Made by a program: the position numbers and the translations under genes. This document shows, in pieces, positions 1 to 8,192 of a stretch of DNA of 64,000 nucleotides. Numbering within the stretch: position 1 is the first letter of the stretch; each line of letters opens with the position of its first letter. This stretch comes from Methylobacterium goesingense (GTDB taxonomy: Bacteria > Pseudomonadota > Alphaproteobacteria > Rhizobiales > Beijerinckiaceae): positions 1 through 64,000 of the forward strand of contig NZ_BPQL01000019.1 of the NCBI RefSeq assembly GCF_022179225.1, given 5' to 3'. Below the pieces are notes generated by a model, which saw only the letters and a list, made by a program, of their open reading frames with translations, did not search any database and was not told the origin of the DNA.

Positions 1-53
1 GCCGGCCTCGCCTCCGACCCCAACGCGGTGCAGTGGTCGGAGGCGAGGCCGGC
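1..53. repeat. Perfect 18-bp inverted repeat at the left edge, probable fold-back
   Basis: Bases 1-18 (gccggcctcgcctccgac) are the exact reverse complement of 36-53, with a 17-nt loop. The minus-strand gene covering this spot should continue after its residues A-G-L-A-S-D. The plus strand from base 1 reads A-G-L-A-S-D-P-N-A-V-Q-W-S, a sensible continuation, while the actual minus strand reads A-G-L-A-S-D-H-C-T-A. The outermost 35 bases therefore look like a reversed copy of the gene, as in a hairpin or template-switch artefact at a contig end. Confidence 0.8.
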
Positions 54-524
54 CAGCACGACGAACTCGCCCACCACGCCCATGTGCCGGGCCCGGGGCG
101 GGTTGCCGTCCAGCGCCGCGAAGCGCCGGCCGTTGTCGATGTTGATGACCTGCACGGGCGTACCGAGGCTGCACGCCAGGAGCCGGTTGCCGTAGATCGC
201 GAAGGACCAGTAATCGCCCGGCGGCACCGAATAGGTACCGCCCTCGCGGGAGACGTCATCCCAGACGCCCGTCCCAGCGTTGTACCGGAACAGCTGCGTG
301 GCCGTGCCGGCGAAGTAGCTGGAGAACCCGAAGGCGGGCGACTTCACCTCGATTGCGCCGCGGCATCCGGCCGGAAGCGCGGCAGAGATGGCCACGGGCG
401 ACGCGAACGGGCCCCAGCCATCGGCGCGCGGCATCACGTTGCGCGCCACGGCCGAGACCGAGGCGTCGAGCGTGGCCACGTCCGGGGCAAACGGGGCCAG
501 GGCGACGCGGGCGGCCTCGGCCAT
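1..524 (-). CDS. Phage head-completion/stabilisation-like protein (partial)
   Basis: N-terminal part (about 174 codons) of a late phage gene whose 3' end lies beyond the left edge. It starts at an ATG just after the stop of the gene at 528-1193. The protein opens MAEAARVALAPFAPDVATLD, then has short beta-rich segments with Gly/Trp/Tyr such as FRYNAGTGVWDDV and FAIYGNRLLAC, as in phage beta-propeller-like stabilisation proteins of the P22 gp10 type. The position after two adaptor-like genes fits a head-completion or tail-hub role. The family call is inference. The last 12-18 codons before the edge are unreliable because of the fold-back at 1-53. Confidence 0.5.
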   Translation of the reverse strand, partial: MAEAARVALAPFAPDVATLDASVSAVARNVMPRADGWGPFASPVAISAALPAGCRGAIEVKSPAFGFSSYFAGTATQLFRYNAGTGVWDDVSREGGTYSVPPGDYWSFAIYGNRLLACSLGTPVQVINIDNGRRFAALDGNPPRARHMGVVGEFVVLAGLASDHCTALGSEARP

Positions 525-527
525 GGC

Positions 528-1193
528 TTAGTTGATCGCCTTAGCGGCCGTCGCCTCGGCGACATCGGTGGCCGTGCGAGCAGTGCGCGTGGCCGTCTTC
601 TGCGTGTCGCCCGCGCCGAACACCGCGGCGAGGCGCTTGTCGAGCAAGCCGAACCACTGGGCCGCGCGCTCCTCGTCCTTCTGGAAGAGCATGGCCTCCA
701 GCAGGGTGCCGTAGAGGTAGACCATCGGCGCCTTCTGGATCAGCCAGTTGGTCGGCGTGTCTACGGTCAGTGACGGCAGGCGCGCGTAATAGGTCAGGTT
801 GAGCGTGCCGGGGATCGGCGGGGTAACCACCACCCGCCCCGCGAGCAGGGTGTAGAACTGCGGCACGCCGGACGGCCGATGGCGATGGCGGAACTCCGGA
901 CTGTCGGGCTCGCGGTAGGCCAGATAGAGCGGGCGCTGTACCGAGCCGGCAACCGGCTTCCAGCGCACCGCGACCCAATCCACGAAGTCGGCAGGCTGAG
1001 CGACACCGTCATCGTTGATCGTGACGTCGCCCGTCGCCTTGTGCATGTCCACGACCTTGAGGTCGGTGTTGAATCGATCCTCGGCCATCTGCACGAAGGT
1101 CGCGGCAAAGGACTGCAGATCATCACGCGCGAGGTAGTTCTCGACGTTGGTGAGCAGCGAGGGATAGTCGGTGATGCGGGTCGGGTCGGCCAT
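528..1193 (-). CDS. Phage adaptor / head-tail connector-like protein
   Basis: 221 aa. It opens MADPTRITDYPSLLTNVENY, is helical at the N terminus, has a central strand-rich part (FYTLLAGRVVVTPPIPGTLN, then LTYYARLP) and an Ala/Thr-rich tail. This layout is typical of the adaptor proteins that follow major capsid genes in podovirus-like prophages and sit under the portal ring. It belongs to the late minus-strand run, 15 bp after the preceding adaptor-like gene. No catalytic motif is visible. Family assignment rests on context and overall look. Confidence 0.55.
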   Translation of the reverse strand: MADPTRITDYPSLLTNVENYLARDDLQSFAATFVQMAEDRFNTDLKVVDMHKATGDVTINDDGVAQPADFVDWVAVRWKPVAGSVQRPLYLAYREPDSPEFRHRHRPSGVPQFYTLLAGRVVVTPPIPGTLNLTYYARLPSLTVDTPTNWLIQKAPMVYLYGTLLEAMLFQKDEERAAQWFGLLDKRLAAVFGAGDTQKTATRTARTATDVAEATAAKAIN

Positions 1194-1208
1194 TGTGCAG
1201 GCTCCGGG

Positions 1209-1850
1209 TCAGAGGTGGTAGGCCCGGACCTGTCCGGACGAGGCGATGCGGTTGGCTCGGCCCCGGAGGGACCGGAAGGCTTCGTCGGCGAGGGCTTCCT
1301 GCACTTTGCCCATGGCGACGTCGCGCAGGACGTTGAACCCGAGGTGCCGCTTGGCGCGGGCCGCGATCAGGTCGGAGGCCTCATCGACCCACGGCGAGGT
1401 CTCGTCGCGGTCGGTCGGTGCCGGAACCTCGACATGCGCGGCAAGGCGGATGGTCCATGCCTCGGAGGGCATGGGCCAAAGCCGAATGGCGCGGTCGAAG
1501 TACGAGTAGGCGCAGGGCTGCGAGGCGCTGCGCGCATCGTCGAGGCGCTCGATCGCGGTCTCGGCGATGCGCGTTAGGGGATAGGTCTGCTCGTTCTCGA
1601 TGCGCATCACGCTGTCGATCGCGAGCAGCGCTGGGATCTCCGTCGCATCCCCGCCCCCGTAGACGTCGGCGCCGGGGATCGTCTGGAAGGTCAGGATCCG
1701 CTCGTTGAAGGTGAAGCGCTCCGGCTGGTAGTGCCGGATGGCCCGGTCAATCGCGGTTGCGATCTGCGCGTCGAGATCCGCCCGGGCGATGTCGTTCGCG
1801 ATCTCGTCGAGGAGGTCGCCGAACGTCGGCTTCCCTTGCGCGTTCGGCAT
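1209..1850 (-). CDS. Phage adaptor-like structural protein
   Basis: 213 aa. The N-terminal helix (FGDLLDEIANDIARADLDAQ) is followed by AIDRAIRHYQPERFTFNERI and a strand-rich middle, then a helical C terminus with many Arg and Ala. This is the usual appearance of phage head-to-tail adaptor proteins. It sits between the decoration-like protein at 1959-2372 and a second adaptor-like gene at 528-1193, all co-directional. No enzymatic motif. An exact counterpart cannot be named from sequence alone. Confidence 0.55.
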   Translation of the reverse strand: MPNAQGKPTFGDLLDEIANDIARADLDAQIATAIDRAIRHYQPERFTFNERILTFQTIPGADVYGGGDATEIPALLAIDSVMRIENEQTYPLTRIAETAIERLDDARSASQPCAYSYFDRAIRLWPMPSEAWTIRLAAHVEVPAPTDRDETSPWVDEASDLIAARAKRHLGFNVLRDVAMGKVQEALADEAFRSLRGRANRIASSGQVRAYHL

Positions 1851-1958
1851 CGGCGGGCCTCGGATCAGCGGATGGGGAGGGCGACGGCGGGGCTTCAGGC
1901 TCCGCCGCCAGGACCGCCGCGGCGTGCAGGGTCCAGTAGGTCAGGTTCACCGGGCCGC

Positions 1959-2372
1959 TCAGGCGCGCGGCGCGACGTACTCGAACACGATGTCGGCCAC
2001 GCCCGCGGTCGGCGCGGCGCCGGTGGGCACGTAGGCGACGTACGGCACGGTGTCGGCGGTAAGCTGGCCGAGCGCCGTGGCGGTGTCGGGCCGCTTCACG
2101 CCGACGGTCTGGGCGACCGAATCCGTGGCCGCGACGAGGTCATTGCCGCCGGGCGTCGATCCGACCACGAGGGGGTTGGTCGTGCCGGCGTTGAAGGCCT
2201 GGGTCACCACGATGGTCGTGCGGGTGATGATGGCGCCGGCCGGGAAGGCGTTCTTCATCGGCACGCCGGAGGCGAGGAGGTCGTCGAAGCGCACTCGAGC
2301 GCGAAGCTCGCCGACCTGACCGTGCAGGAGAGAGCGGACGGGCGGCTTGGTCGGATTGGTGTTGGTGGCCAT
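1959..2372 (-). CDS. Small phage structural protein next to the capsid gene
   Basis: 137 aa, opening MATNTNPTKPPVRSLLHGQV and ending in a strand-rich segment with VADIVFEYVAPRA. Small beta-rich proteins directly after N4-gp56-type capsid genes are commonly decoration or head-stabilising proteins; that role is inferred from position. It begins about 95 bp after the capsid stop. Its sequence is low in charged residues and rich in Thr, Ala and Val, consistent with an extended surface protein. Confidence 0.5.
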   Translation of the reverse strand: MATNTNPTKPPVRSLLHGQVGELRARVRFDDLLASGVPMKNAFPAGAIITRTTIVVTQAFNAGTTNPLVVGSTPGGNDLVAATDSVAQTVGVKRPDTATALGQLTADTVPYVAYVPTGAAPTAGVADIVFEYVAPRA

Positions 2373-2467
2373 GGCGGGCCCCTTTCGATCAGGATGGAGG
2401 GGGAGACGCGCAGGCGGCCGGGGCCGGCCCGCGCATCAGGATCGGTCAGGATCGGTCAGGGCTGCGA

Positions 2468-3571
2468 TCAGCCGGCGTTGACGGCGTAGGTCGGGATGAC
2501 GATCACCGCGAAGTCGCGGTTGTTGTAGGTCGTCTTCTTCAGACCCCAGATCGCCCAGGCCGAGACCTCGAGCTCGCGCTTGTGGTCGTACAGTTCCTCG
2601 TTCCAGCGGTACTTGTCGGTGCCGCCACCCTTGCCGAAGGCCGCCGTGGCCGCCTGGGCGCCCATCAGGACGGCGCGGCGCACGGTCGGGAGGATCGTCT
2701 TGCCGTCGGGCGCAACGCCCATGGTGACCTGCTGGGACTCGCGCAGGACGACGTTGTTGTAGACGCCGAGGGCCCCCGTGAAGATCGGGTTCTTGGTGAC
2801 CTCGCCGCCCTGCATCGCGGCCTTCTGGATGTCGAGCCACTGGCCCTGGCCGGTGTTGCGGCGCAGCTGCGTGACCTGGGTCGGGTGCAGGTACATGACC
2901 CACATCTCGTCCATGCCGTCGACGCTGACGGGACGCATCTTCACGTCGCCCGCGTTGCCGCCGGTCTTCGCGATCTCGACGGCCGAGTCGATCAGGTCGA
3001 GGGAGAAGATGTCTCCGGTGACGAGGGCGCCGTCGTTGGCGCGGGCGTTGGGGCGCACGACGCGGGTCGAGGGCGTCACGGCGTTGTTGGCGGTGAACTT
3101 CACGCCGCCCGAGCCGTCGACCTGGACGAAGTTGGCCGGGGTGAAGCCGCAGGCGTGGTTGAAGAACGAGACCGAGGTGCGCAGCTGGAACCAGTCGGCG
3201 AGGCCGGCACGGGCCTGCTCGCGAAGGTCGAAGGGCACGCGCTGCTGGTCGATCGTATTCTTCGAGCGGATGCCGACGACATTGCCGAGCTCTTCGATGG
3301 TGATCGCGTCGGAGTTCGTGGTCAGCTGCTCACCGTTGCCCTCGGCGCGGTCCGAGGAGGTGAAGCCGTTGCCGTTCAGCTGCATGCGCAGGCCGAAGGT
3401 GATCTTGTCGCCGACGCCCTTCTGGGTCTCGGTCTTGACCTGGATCACGGCCTTGTCGCCCTCGCCGAAGAGCGGGGCGATATCGAGGGCCTTGGTGGCT
3501 TCCGTGGCGAGCTTCTTCGACCACAGCTTCACGGCGAGGGCGTCGTTCAGCGGATACTGGGTGACGGACAT
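2468..3571 (-). CDS. Major capsid protein, N4-gp56 type
   Basis: 367 aa from the ATG at 3571, preceded by GAAGG at seven bases spacing. An in-frame upstream extension to 3772 has no ribosome site and is left out. The protein shows the N4-gp56-family pattern: N-terminal helix with LAVKLWSKKLATEATKALDI, a loop with GDKITFGLRMQLNGNGFTSS, then IGIRSKNTIDQQRVPFDLR-like sequence, and a C terminus with WAIWGLKKTTYNNRDFAVIV. It forms the icosahedral head (HK97-type fold in the family). It stands alone after a terminator at 3771-3793, so it may have its own promoter, possibly the motif at 3879-3908. Confidence 0.85.
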   Translation of the reverse strand: MSVTQYPLNDALAVKLWSKKLATEATKALDIAPLFGEGDKAVIQVKTETQKGVGDKITFGLRMQLNGNGFTSSDRAEGNGEQLTTNSDAITIEELGNVVGIRSKNTIDQQRVPFDLREQARAGLADWFQLRTSVSFFNHACGFTPANFVQVDGSGGVKFTANNAVTPSTRVVRPNARANDGALVTGDIFSLDLIDSAVEIAKTGGNAGDVKMRPVSVDGMDEMWVMYLHPTQVTQLRRNTGQGQWLDIQKAAMQGGEVTKNPIFTGALGVYNNVVLRESQQVTMGVAPDGKTILPTVRRAVLMGAQAATAAFGKGGGTDKYRWNEELYDHKRELEVSAWAIWGLKKTTYNNRDFAVIVIPTYAVNAG

Positions 3572-3770
3572 GGGGGTGCCTTCGAGGCTTGAGGTTTCCG
3601 TGGGGGAGGGGTTCTGCGGGCTGTGCGTCGCCGCGCGGACGGAAGCCGGGCCCCATGGTGCCGCTGGGGACGGTGGTCGGACGGGACCCGTGCCGTGGGT
3701 CAGGCGAAGGCTGTGACGCGGCCGGGCGGATCGCGTGACGTGCGATCGGGCGAACCGGTCCGGCGAACGC

Positions 3771-3793
3771 AAAAAGCCCGCGGTGAGGCGGGC
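3771..3793 (-). terminator. Rho-independent terminator after the collagen-like gene
   Basis: On the minus strand a GCCCGC stem, six-base loop and GCGGGC stem are followed by TTTTTG. It lies 130 bp past the collagen-like gene and 200 bp before the capsid start, so it can separate scaffold-side from capsid-side transcripts or act as a leader terminator for a promoter near 3894. Confidence 0.75.
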
Positions 3794-3878
3794 CTTGGAC
3801 GAGCGTCGGATCGGGGCGTTGGGAAGAGCCGACGGGCGGTCCGAGGGCGGACCGTCACAGCGCTGGCGACAGGCTAGC

Positions 3879-3908
3879 TAATGCGCGCGGTTTGCCCGTC
3901 GGGTCAAG
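3879..3908 (-). promoter_or_regulatory. Possible promoter carrying motif CTTGACCCGACGGGC
   Basis: On the minus strand, TTGACC is followed after 17 bases by GCATTA, pointing at the capsid gene. The 15-bp block CTTGACCCGACGGGC is repeated exactly at 13663-13677, also on the minus strand. In both cases a strong hairpin lies some 35-100 bp downstream. Promoter function is inference. Confidence 0.35.
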
Positions 3909-3924
3909 AGGTTGTCGCGCGTGA

Positions 3925-4575
3925 TCAGTTGCAGATCACGCGGATGGCGAGAGGTGTGCCGGCCGGCGCGGTCGCGAAGGCGCTGCCCGACAGGAGAACG
4001 GTGCCCTGGCTGACCTTCACGGCAGCGGTGGCGCTCGCGTTGGTCGACGCGGTGATCGCGCCGGTGATCATCTGAGCCGGCGTGCCGGTGGTCCAGCCGA
4101 GAATGACATCGACGTCGGGCGCCGAGGTGCAGGCGGTCCAGGTGTACGAGGCGGAGCCGCTGGCGTTGGTCGTGGCGGTGTAGCGCTCGACGCGCTTCGG
4201 GGCACCGGCCGGGCCGGACGGTCCTTGCGGACCCGTGATACTGGCGCCGGCTGCCCCGGTGGCGCCCTGGAGGCCGGTTTCGCCCTTCGCGCCAGCCGCA
4301 CCCGCCGCGCCATCCTTGCCGGGGACGCCCTGGATGCCCTGCTGACCGGCCGCGCCGGGCGAACCCGCCGAGCCCGCATCGCCCTTCGGACCGGCCTGAC
4401 CGACGGCGCCCTGGTCGCCCTTGGGCCCTGCCTCACCCTTGGGGCCGGCCGGACCAACGGCACCGGTCGGACCCATCGGGCCCATCGGCCCCATACCCGG
4501 CGAACCCTCGTCCTCCGCGAATGCGGGCGCGAGGGCGAGCCCGGACGCGAGCGCCAGGGCAAGCAGGAGGCGCAT
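3925..4575 (-). CDS. Secreted collagen-like phage protein
   Basis: 216 aa. Starts at an ATG overlapping the previous stop (TAATG), so translation is probably coupled. Residues 1-20 form a Sec signal peptide (MRLLLALALASGLALAPAFA). Residues about 30-120 are about 32 Gly-X-Y triplets with one two-residue break, the collagen triple-helix signature, including GPK, GEA, GDQ and GKD triplets. The C-terminal 90 residues are Thr/Ala/Ser-rich and likely form a beta-rich trimerisation head (contains a Cys pair). Phage collagen repeats usually occur in tail fibres, but a signal peptide points to export by the host and possible surface display in the lysogen. Confidence 0.8.
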   Translation of the reverse strand: MRLLLALALASGLALAPAFAEDEGSPGMGPMGPMGPTGAVGPAGPKGEAGPKGDQGAVGQAGPKGDAGSAGSPGAAGQQGIQGVPGKDGAAGAAGAKGETGLQGATGAAGASITGPQGPSGPAGAPKRVERYTATTNASGSASYTWTACTSAPDVDVILGWTTGTPAQMITGAITASTNASATAAVKVSQGTVLLSGSAFATAPAGTPLAIRVICN

Positions 4576-5114
4576 TAGTTGTTGTTCCCGTAGTGCAGCC
4601 GGAACGCGCACGGGGTCGTGCCGGGGTCCGCCAGGGCCATGATGGAGACGTAGCGGACCTGCCCGCCCATCGGGTTCGCCGTGCTGCTGAGCGTGCGCCC
4701 GGACCGCGACAGGAAGAGCGTGTCCTCGAACTGGTTCACCGAATCCGTCGGCGAGGTGACGCGCAGGACGTTCGGAATGGTCGCGCCGCCCATCGTGACG
4801 GGCTGGGTCGTCACCGGCACCGTGGCCGCAACCGAGGTGATCACGACGTCGACCGTGCAGGGGTTGATCCCGCGATAGGCGGACGAACCCGCCGGCTGTA
4901 GGATGGCGTAGGTCTGGGGCGTCGTGCTGACCGGAAGCGCGAACGCCTTCGCCGAGCGCGTGAACGGGATCGCACCGACCTGGAGCGGGTTCGCTCCGGT
5001 CCCGATCGGCGCGCCCGCGCCGTCAACGAGGAGGTTGGTCTCCATCGGGCCAGCCGCGAGGGCCAGCGCCGGGAGACATGCCGCCAACGCGACGGCTGCG
5101 AGGACGCGCCGCAT
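4575..5114 (-). CDS. Secreted protein of unknown function in the capsid cluster
   Basis: 179 aa from the ATG at 5114. A signal peptide is evident (MRRVLAAVALAACLPALALA, cleavage after ALA). The rest is Thr/Ser/Val-rich and beta-like with two Cys residues (NPCTVDVV and TTPCAFRLHY). Its last codons overlap the start of the collagen-like gene, and it begins 4 bp after the scaffold stop. A longer in-frame start at 5207 would lie inside the scaffold gene and is not preferred. The two proteins may form an exported pair. I do not recognise the family. Confidence 0.7.
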   Translation of the reverse strand: MRRVLAAVALAACLPALALAAGPMETNLLVDGAGAPIGTGANPLQVGAIPFTRSAKAFALPVSTTPQTYAILQPAGSSAYRGINPCTVDVVITSVAATVPVTTQPVTMGGATIPNVLRVTSPTDSVNQFEDTLFLSRSGRTLSSTANPMGGQVRYVSIMALADPGTTPCAFRLHYGNNN

Positions 5115-5118
5115 CGGA

Positions 5119-6153
5119 TCAGCCCCCCATGAGGGCGCGGACGCGCGCCGGGTTGGCCTTCTCCATCTTGGCGAAGTCAGATTCGGACATGCTGGCGAGC
5201 ATCTCAATGGTGAGCTCGCCGGCCGGGGTGCCGCCCGCCGAGGAGAGTGAGAGCGAGGCGGCCTGGCCCTTGGCGATGCGGGCGGACTTCTCCGCCGGCG
5301 TTTCGGCCGGGGCGGCGGGCGCGGCCGGCTCTGCCGCCTTCGGCGCGAAGCCGCGCAGCTTGGCGAGCTGCATCAGCCGGGCGGCCGGGGACTGGCCCGC
5401 CTGGATCGCGGCCTGCACGATGCCGAACTCTTCCTCGCGCACGGCCTGTACCGCGTCCGCCTCGGGCACACCGAGCAGCTGCAGTTCGGCGATACGGCCG
5501 GAGAACAGGTGCTCGTAGGCCTGGGCGAACTCGGGCTGGGCCGCGATCGTCCGCTGCACGTCGCCGCGATAGGCGGTCAGGACCTCGTTGCGCTGGGTCG
5601 CCTCGACGCGCTGAGCCTGCTCGGTCTTCTGCGCCTCGGTGAGCTGGGTCTGGCCGGCGCGAATGTCCTGGATCTGCTTCTCCAGGTACTTCGCATAGCC
5701 GAAGATGTCCTCGTTCGGATCGGGCGGCGTCTCGGGCTCGGCCGGCGGCTGGGGCGCTGCGGCGCCGGGCTGGGCCGGGGCCTGTCCACCCTCGCTCATG
5801 ATGCGGAAGCGCTCTTCCATGCGCGCCAGCGTCACCCGGAACTCGTCGCGCTCGCGCTCGACGGCCTTCCGACGCTCACGCTCCTGGTGGAATGCGCCAT
5901 GACGGACGAATTTGCCCTTGTTCTCATCGGCGCCGCCCTCTTCGAGGTCCGGATCGACGACGTCGCCGGGGGCCGCAGCCTCGCCAGCAGGGGCAGCAGC
6001 AGGCGCCGCAGGCGTCGGAGCGGCTTCGCCACCGGCGGCCGGCGCAGGGGCGCTGGCAGGCTCCGGAGCGGCCTCGCCGGACGACATGGCGCCCCAGGCG
6101 GCCTCCTCGTCGGCGGTGAAGGCGTCGTCGCTGCTGGTGAAACCGTCGTTCAT
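5119..6153 (-). CDS. Phage capsid scaffolding-like protein
   Basis: 344 aa, between portal and capsid, the usual scaffold position. The N-terminal 75 residues are acidic then Ala/Pro-rich. Residues about 85-110 hold a charged helix (HQERERRKAVERERDEFRVT) with coiled-coil character, followed by a Pro/Ala linker and further long helices to residue about 250. The C terminus (SMSESDFAKMEKANPARVRA) is a short helical tail such as scaffolds use to bind the coat protein. Very high charge and low complexity fit a protein that is removed during head maturation. Confidence 0.7.
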   Translation of the reverse strand: MNDGFTSSDDAFTADEEAAWGAMSSGEAAPEPASAPAPAAGGEAAPTPAAPAAAPAGEAAAPGDVVDPDLEEGGADENKGKFVRHGAFHQERERRKAVERERDEFRVTLARMEERFRIMSEGGQAPAQPGAAAPQPPAEPETPPDPNEDIFGYAKYLEKQIQDIRAGQTQLTEAQKTEQAQRVEATQRNEVLTAYRGDVQRTIAAQPEFAQAYEHLFSGRIAELQLLGVPEADAVQAVREEEFGIVQAAIQAGQSPAARLMQLAKLRGFAPKAAEPAAPAAPAETPAEKSARIAKGQAASLSLSSAGGTPAGELTIEMLASMSESDFAKMEKANPARVRALMGG

Positions 6154-6218
6154 GGGTGTCCTCGTGACGTGAAGGGTACGAAAGCCGGTGGAGCGCTACC
6201 GGCCGCGCGGGAGAGGGA

Positions 6219-8192
6219 TCAGGCCGCGAAGGCCGATGCGGGCTGCTCGGGCGGAGCGGCGAGGGCCGCCACCTTCGCGAAGCCGTCGATGTGGTCGCCT
6301 TGGGTCAGGGCTGCCTCGCGCCCGGCCTTGGCGTTCTTGAGCGCGGCGCCGGCGGTGAGGTCCTGGATCTTCGCCACGGCGGTCTGGACCGCTATCTGCT
6401 GCTGCTGTTCGGCCTGCGGATCGGTCGGTGCCTGGGCGAGCAGCTCGCGCATCTTCGCGACGAACGAGGCCGGGAAGGGCGAGTAGGGCAGGACCTCGAG
6501 GAGAACCTGCGGCGTGATCATGTCCTTGATGATCGGCAGCACCGAGGTGAACGTCTGCCACACCACCTGCTGCTGGTTCGGCGCGGACGGTGCGTCGTCG
6601 ATGATGACGTCGTAGTCGCCGGCCGTCTGATCACGGAGCATCGGCACGACCTTCGTCACGCCGTCACCCATGATGCGCACCAAGCGCCCGTCCGAGAGGA
6701 AGTTCTGGATCAGGTAGAGGCGCACCTGCCCGATGTGCTTGCGGGCCCGGCGCAGGGAGTCGAACAGGCTGGCCAGCATCGTCATGGCGGCCTGTTTGCG
6801 CTGGTACTCCAGCACGCCGGCCTGCTCCTGCTGCTTCTGGCCCATCAGCTCCAGGTTCACCCCTGAGGAATCGCGGATCGACATGATCGCGAACTCCATG
6901 AGCTGGTAGTGCCCGGCCGGCAGGGTCGGCAGCGGCTTCTCCTTCATCCGGCCGCTCATCAGCGTGCCATCCTCGACCCAGGAGATGGCACCGGCCTTAG
7001 CGTAGCTTTCCTCGAACTGCGCCTGATCCGAGACGGCGCCCTTTTCCATGAGCAGCCCGCCCTTGGCCTGGCGGTTGAGCATATCGAGGGTCTGGCTAAG
7101 CCACTTGTTCGCGTAGCGCTGCGGATCACGCATCGGCCGCACGATGCCGAACCACGAGTTCTGGTTCTGGTCGCGGTCACCCGTCATGCAGGCGTAATGG
7201 AAGCGGTCGCCGGCAGGCGAGGGCGTCTCGGCCAGTATGACGTTGCCCAGGAAGGCCCGGCGGTACACCCGCTTCATCCGACGCTGGACTTGGATCTCCA
7301 TGCCGAGGGCGGCGGCGCGGCGCTCAAGCGTGGAGGCCTGCGCGTCGTCCATCTCGACGGTCTCGCCCGTGCCCGGGTCGGTGACGGTGGCGACGCGCTT
7401 GCGCTCCCACCACACCGCCTCGACGATCGTCACGCGGGCGGTGCCCTCGTCGGCGGAGGCGGGCCGGTCAGAACGGCGCTGGCCGGGCTGGATCTGAGCG
7501 TGCGGGCCGTCGCCGTCGCGGTCCTCAGCCCAGGCCGCATCGAGGTCGGCCGGGTCGGCGTCGGGGAACATCGCCTCGGCCTCGGCGCGGTCCATCGACT
7601 TGGCCCGGAAGAAGCGGCGGGCGTCCGAGAGATTGCGTTTTGTTGCCGAGGCGTCCCAAATCATCTCAAGCGGGTTGACCCGGTCCTCGACGTAGGCGCC
7701 GTCCGGGTTGGTCTCGTAGCAGAGCCGCATCTCGACCCAGCCCATGCCGCACGTCACCAAGTCGATGAAGGCGTCCGATTCCTCGTCCTCCGCCTCGGCC
7801 TCGGCGGCGAGGTAGCGCGACCCCTCGGTCAGGACCTCGTTCAGCGCCGTGTCCCCGATCTCGCGGGGCAGGTACTGGATGTCGAGGCGGCTGTTCACCT
7901 GGGAGCCGGCCACGGCCTTGATGATCGGCAGGGTGCGGTCGAAGGTGATCGGCGGGCGGCCCTGCTCCTCGAGGACGGCCCTATCGGCCGCCGACCACTG
8001 CCGCCCGGCCGTCATGTCGAAGTCGATGCGGGCCTCCTCGCGCCACTTCGAGGAGGCGTCGCGGTCCACGCGGAACCAGCCCTTGAGCCGGAGATAGAGG
8101 GCCTCGCGGTCGAGGTCCTGCTTCTCGCGGGCGTCGGTTTCGTCGCCGGCCACGGCGCTGCGATCGGCGTCTGTGTCCGTCATGCTGCCCAT
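6219..8192 (-). CDS. Phage portal protein
   Basis: 657 aa from the ATG at 8192, which has AGGA five bases upstream and overlaps the TerL stop by 13 bp. The reading frame stays open further upstream inside TerL, but that part is a shadow. Residues 30-60 contain LYLRLKGWFRVDRDASSKWR and the EEARIDFDMTAGRQW stretch typical of P22-type portals. Later RPMRDPQRYANKWLSQTLDM and the Gln-rich helix GQKQQEQAGVLEYQRKQAAM match the stem and wing of this family. It forms the dodecameric DNA channel to which terminase docks. Confidence 0.82.
   Translation of the reverse strand: MGSMTDTDADRSAVAGDETDAREKQDLDREALYLRLKGWFRVDRDASSKWREEARIDFDMTAGRQWSAADRAVLEEQGRPPITFDRTLPIIKAVAGSQVNSRLDIQYLPREIGDTALNEVLTEGSRYLAAEAEAEDEESDAFIDLVTCGMGWVEMRLCYETNPDGAYVEDRVNPLEMIWDASATKRNLSDARRFFRAKSMDRAEAEAMFPDADPADLDAAWAEDRDGDGPHAQIQPGQRRSDRPASADEGTARVTIVEAVWWERKRVATVTDPGTGETVEMDDAQASTLERRAAALGMEIQVQRRMKRVYRRAFLGNVILAETPSPAGDRFHYACMTGDRDQNQNSWFGIVRPMRDPQRYANKWLSQTLDMLNRQAKGGLLMEKGAVSDQAQFEESYAKAGAISWVEDGTLMSGRMKEKPLPTLPAGHYQLMEFAIMSIRDSSGVNLELMGQKQQEQAGVLEYQRKQAAMTMLASLFDSLRRARKHIGQVRLYLIQNFLSDGRLVRIMGDGVTKVVPMLRDQTAGDYDVIIDDAPSAPNQQQVVWQTFTSVLPIIKDMITPQVLLEVLPYSPFPASFVAKMRELLAQAPTDPQAEQQQQIAVQTAVAKIQDLTAGAALKNAKAGREAALTQGDHIDGFAKVAALAAPPEQPASAFAA

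Noticed and set aside
33-773. Long plus-strand frame over the first late genes
   Set aside because: Arg/Gly/His-rich shadow of the minus-strand phage genes; no domain, no ribosome site, and it crosses two real gene boundaries.
1747-1950. 67-codon minus-strand frame between two adaptor-region genes
   Set aside because: Only about 30 codons are free of the neighbouring gene; the remainder is an Arg/Pro-rich shadow and there is no clear ribosome site.
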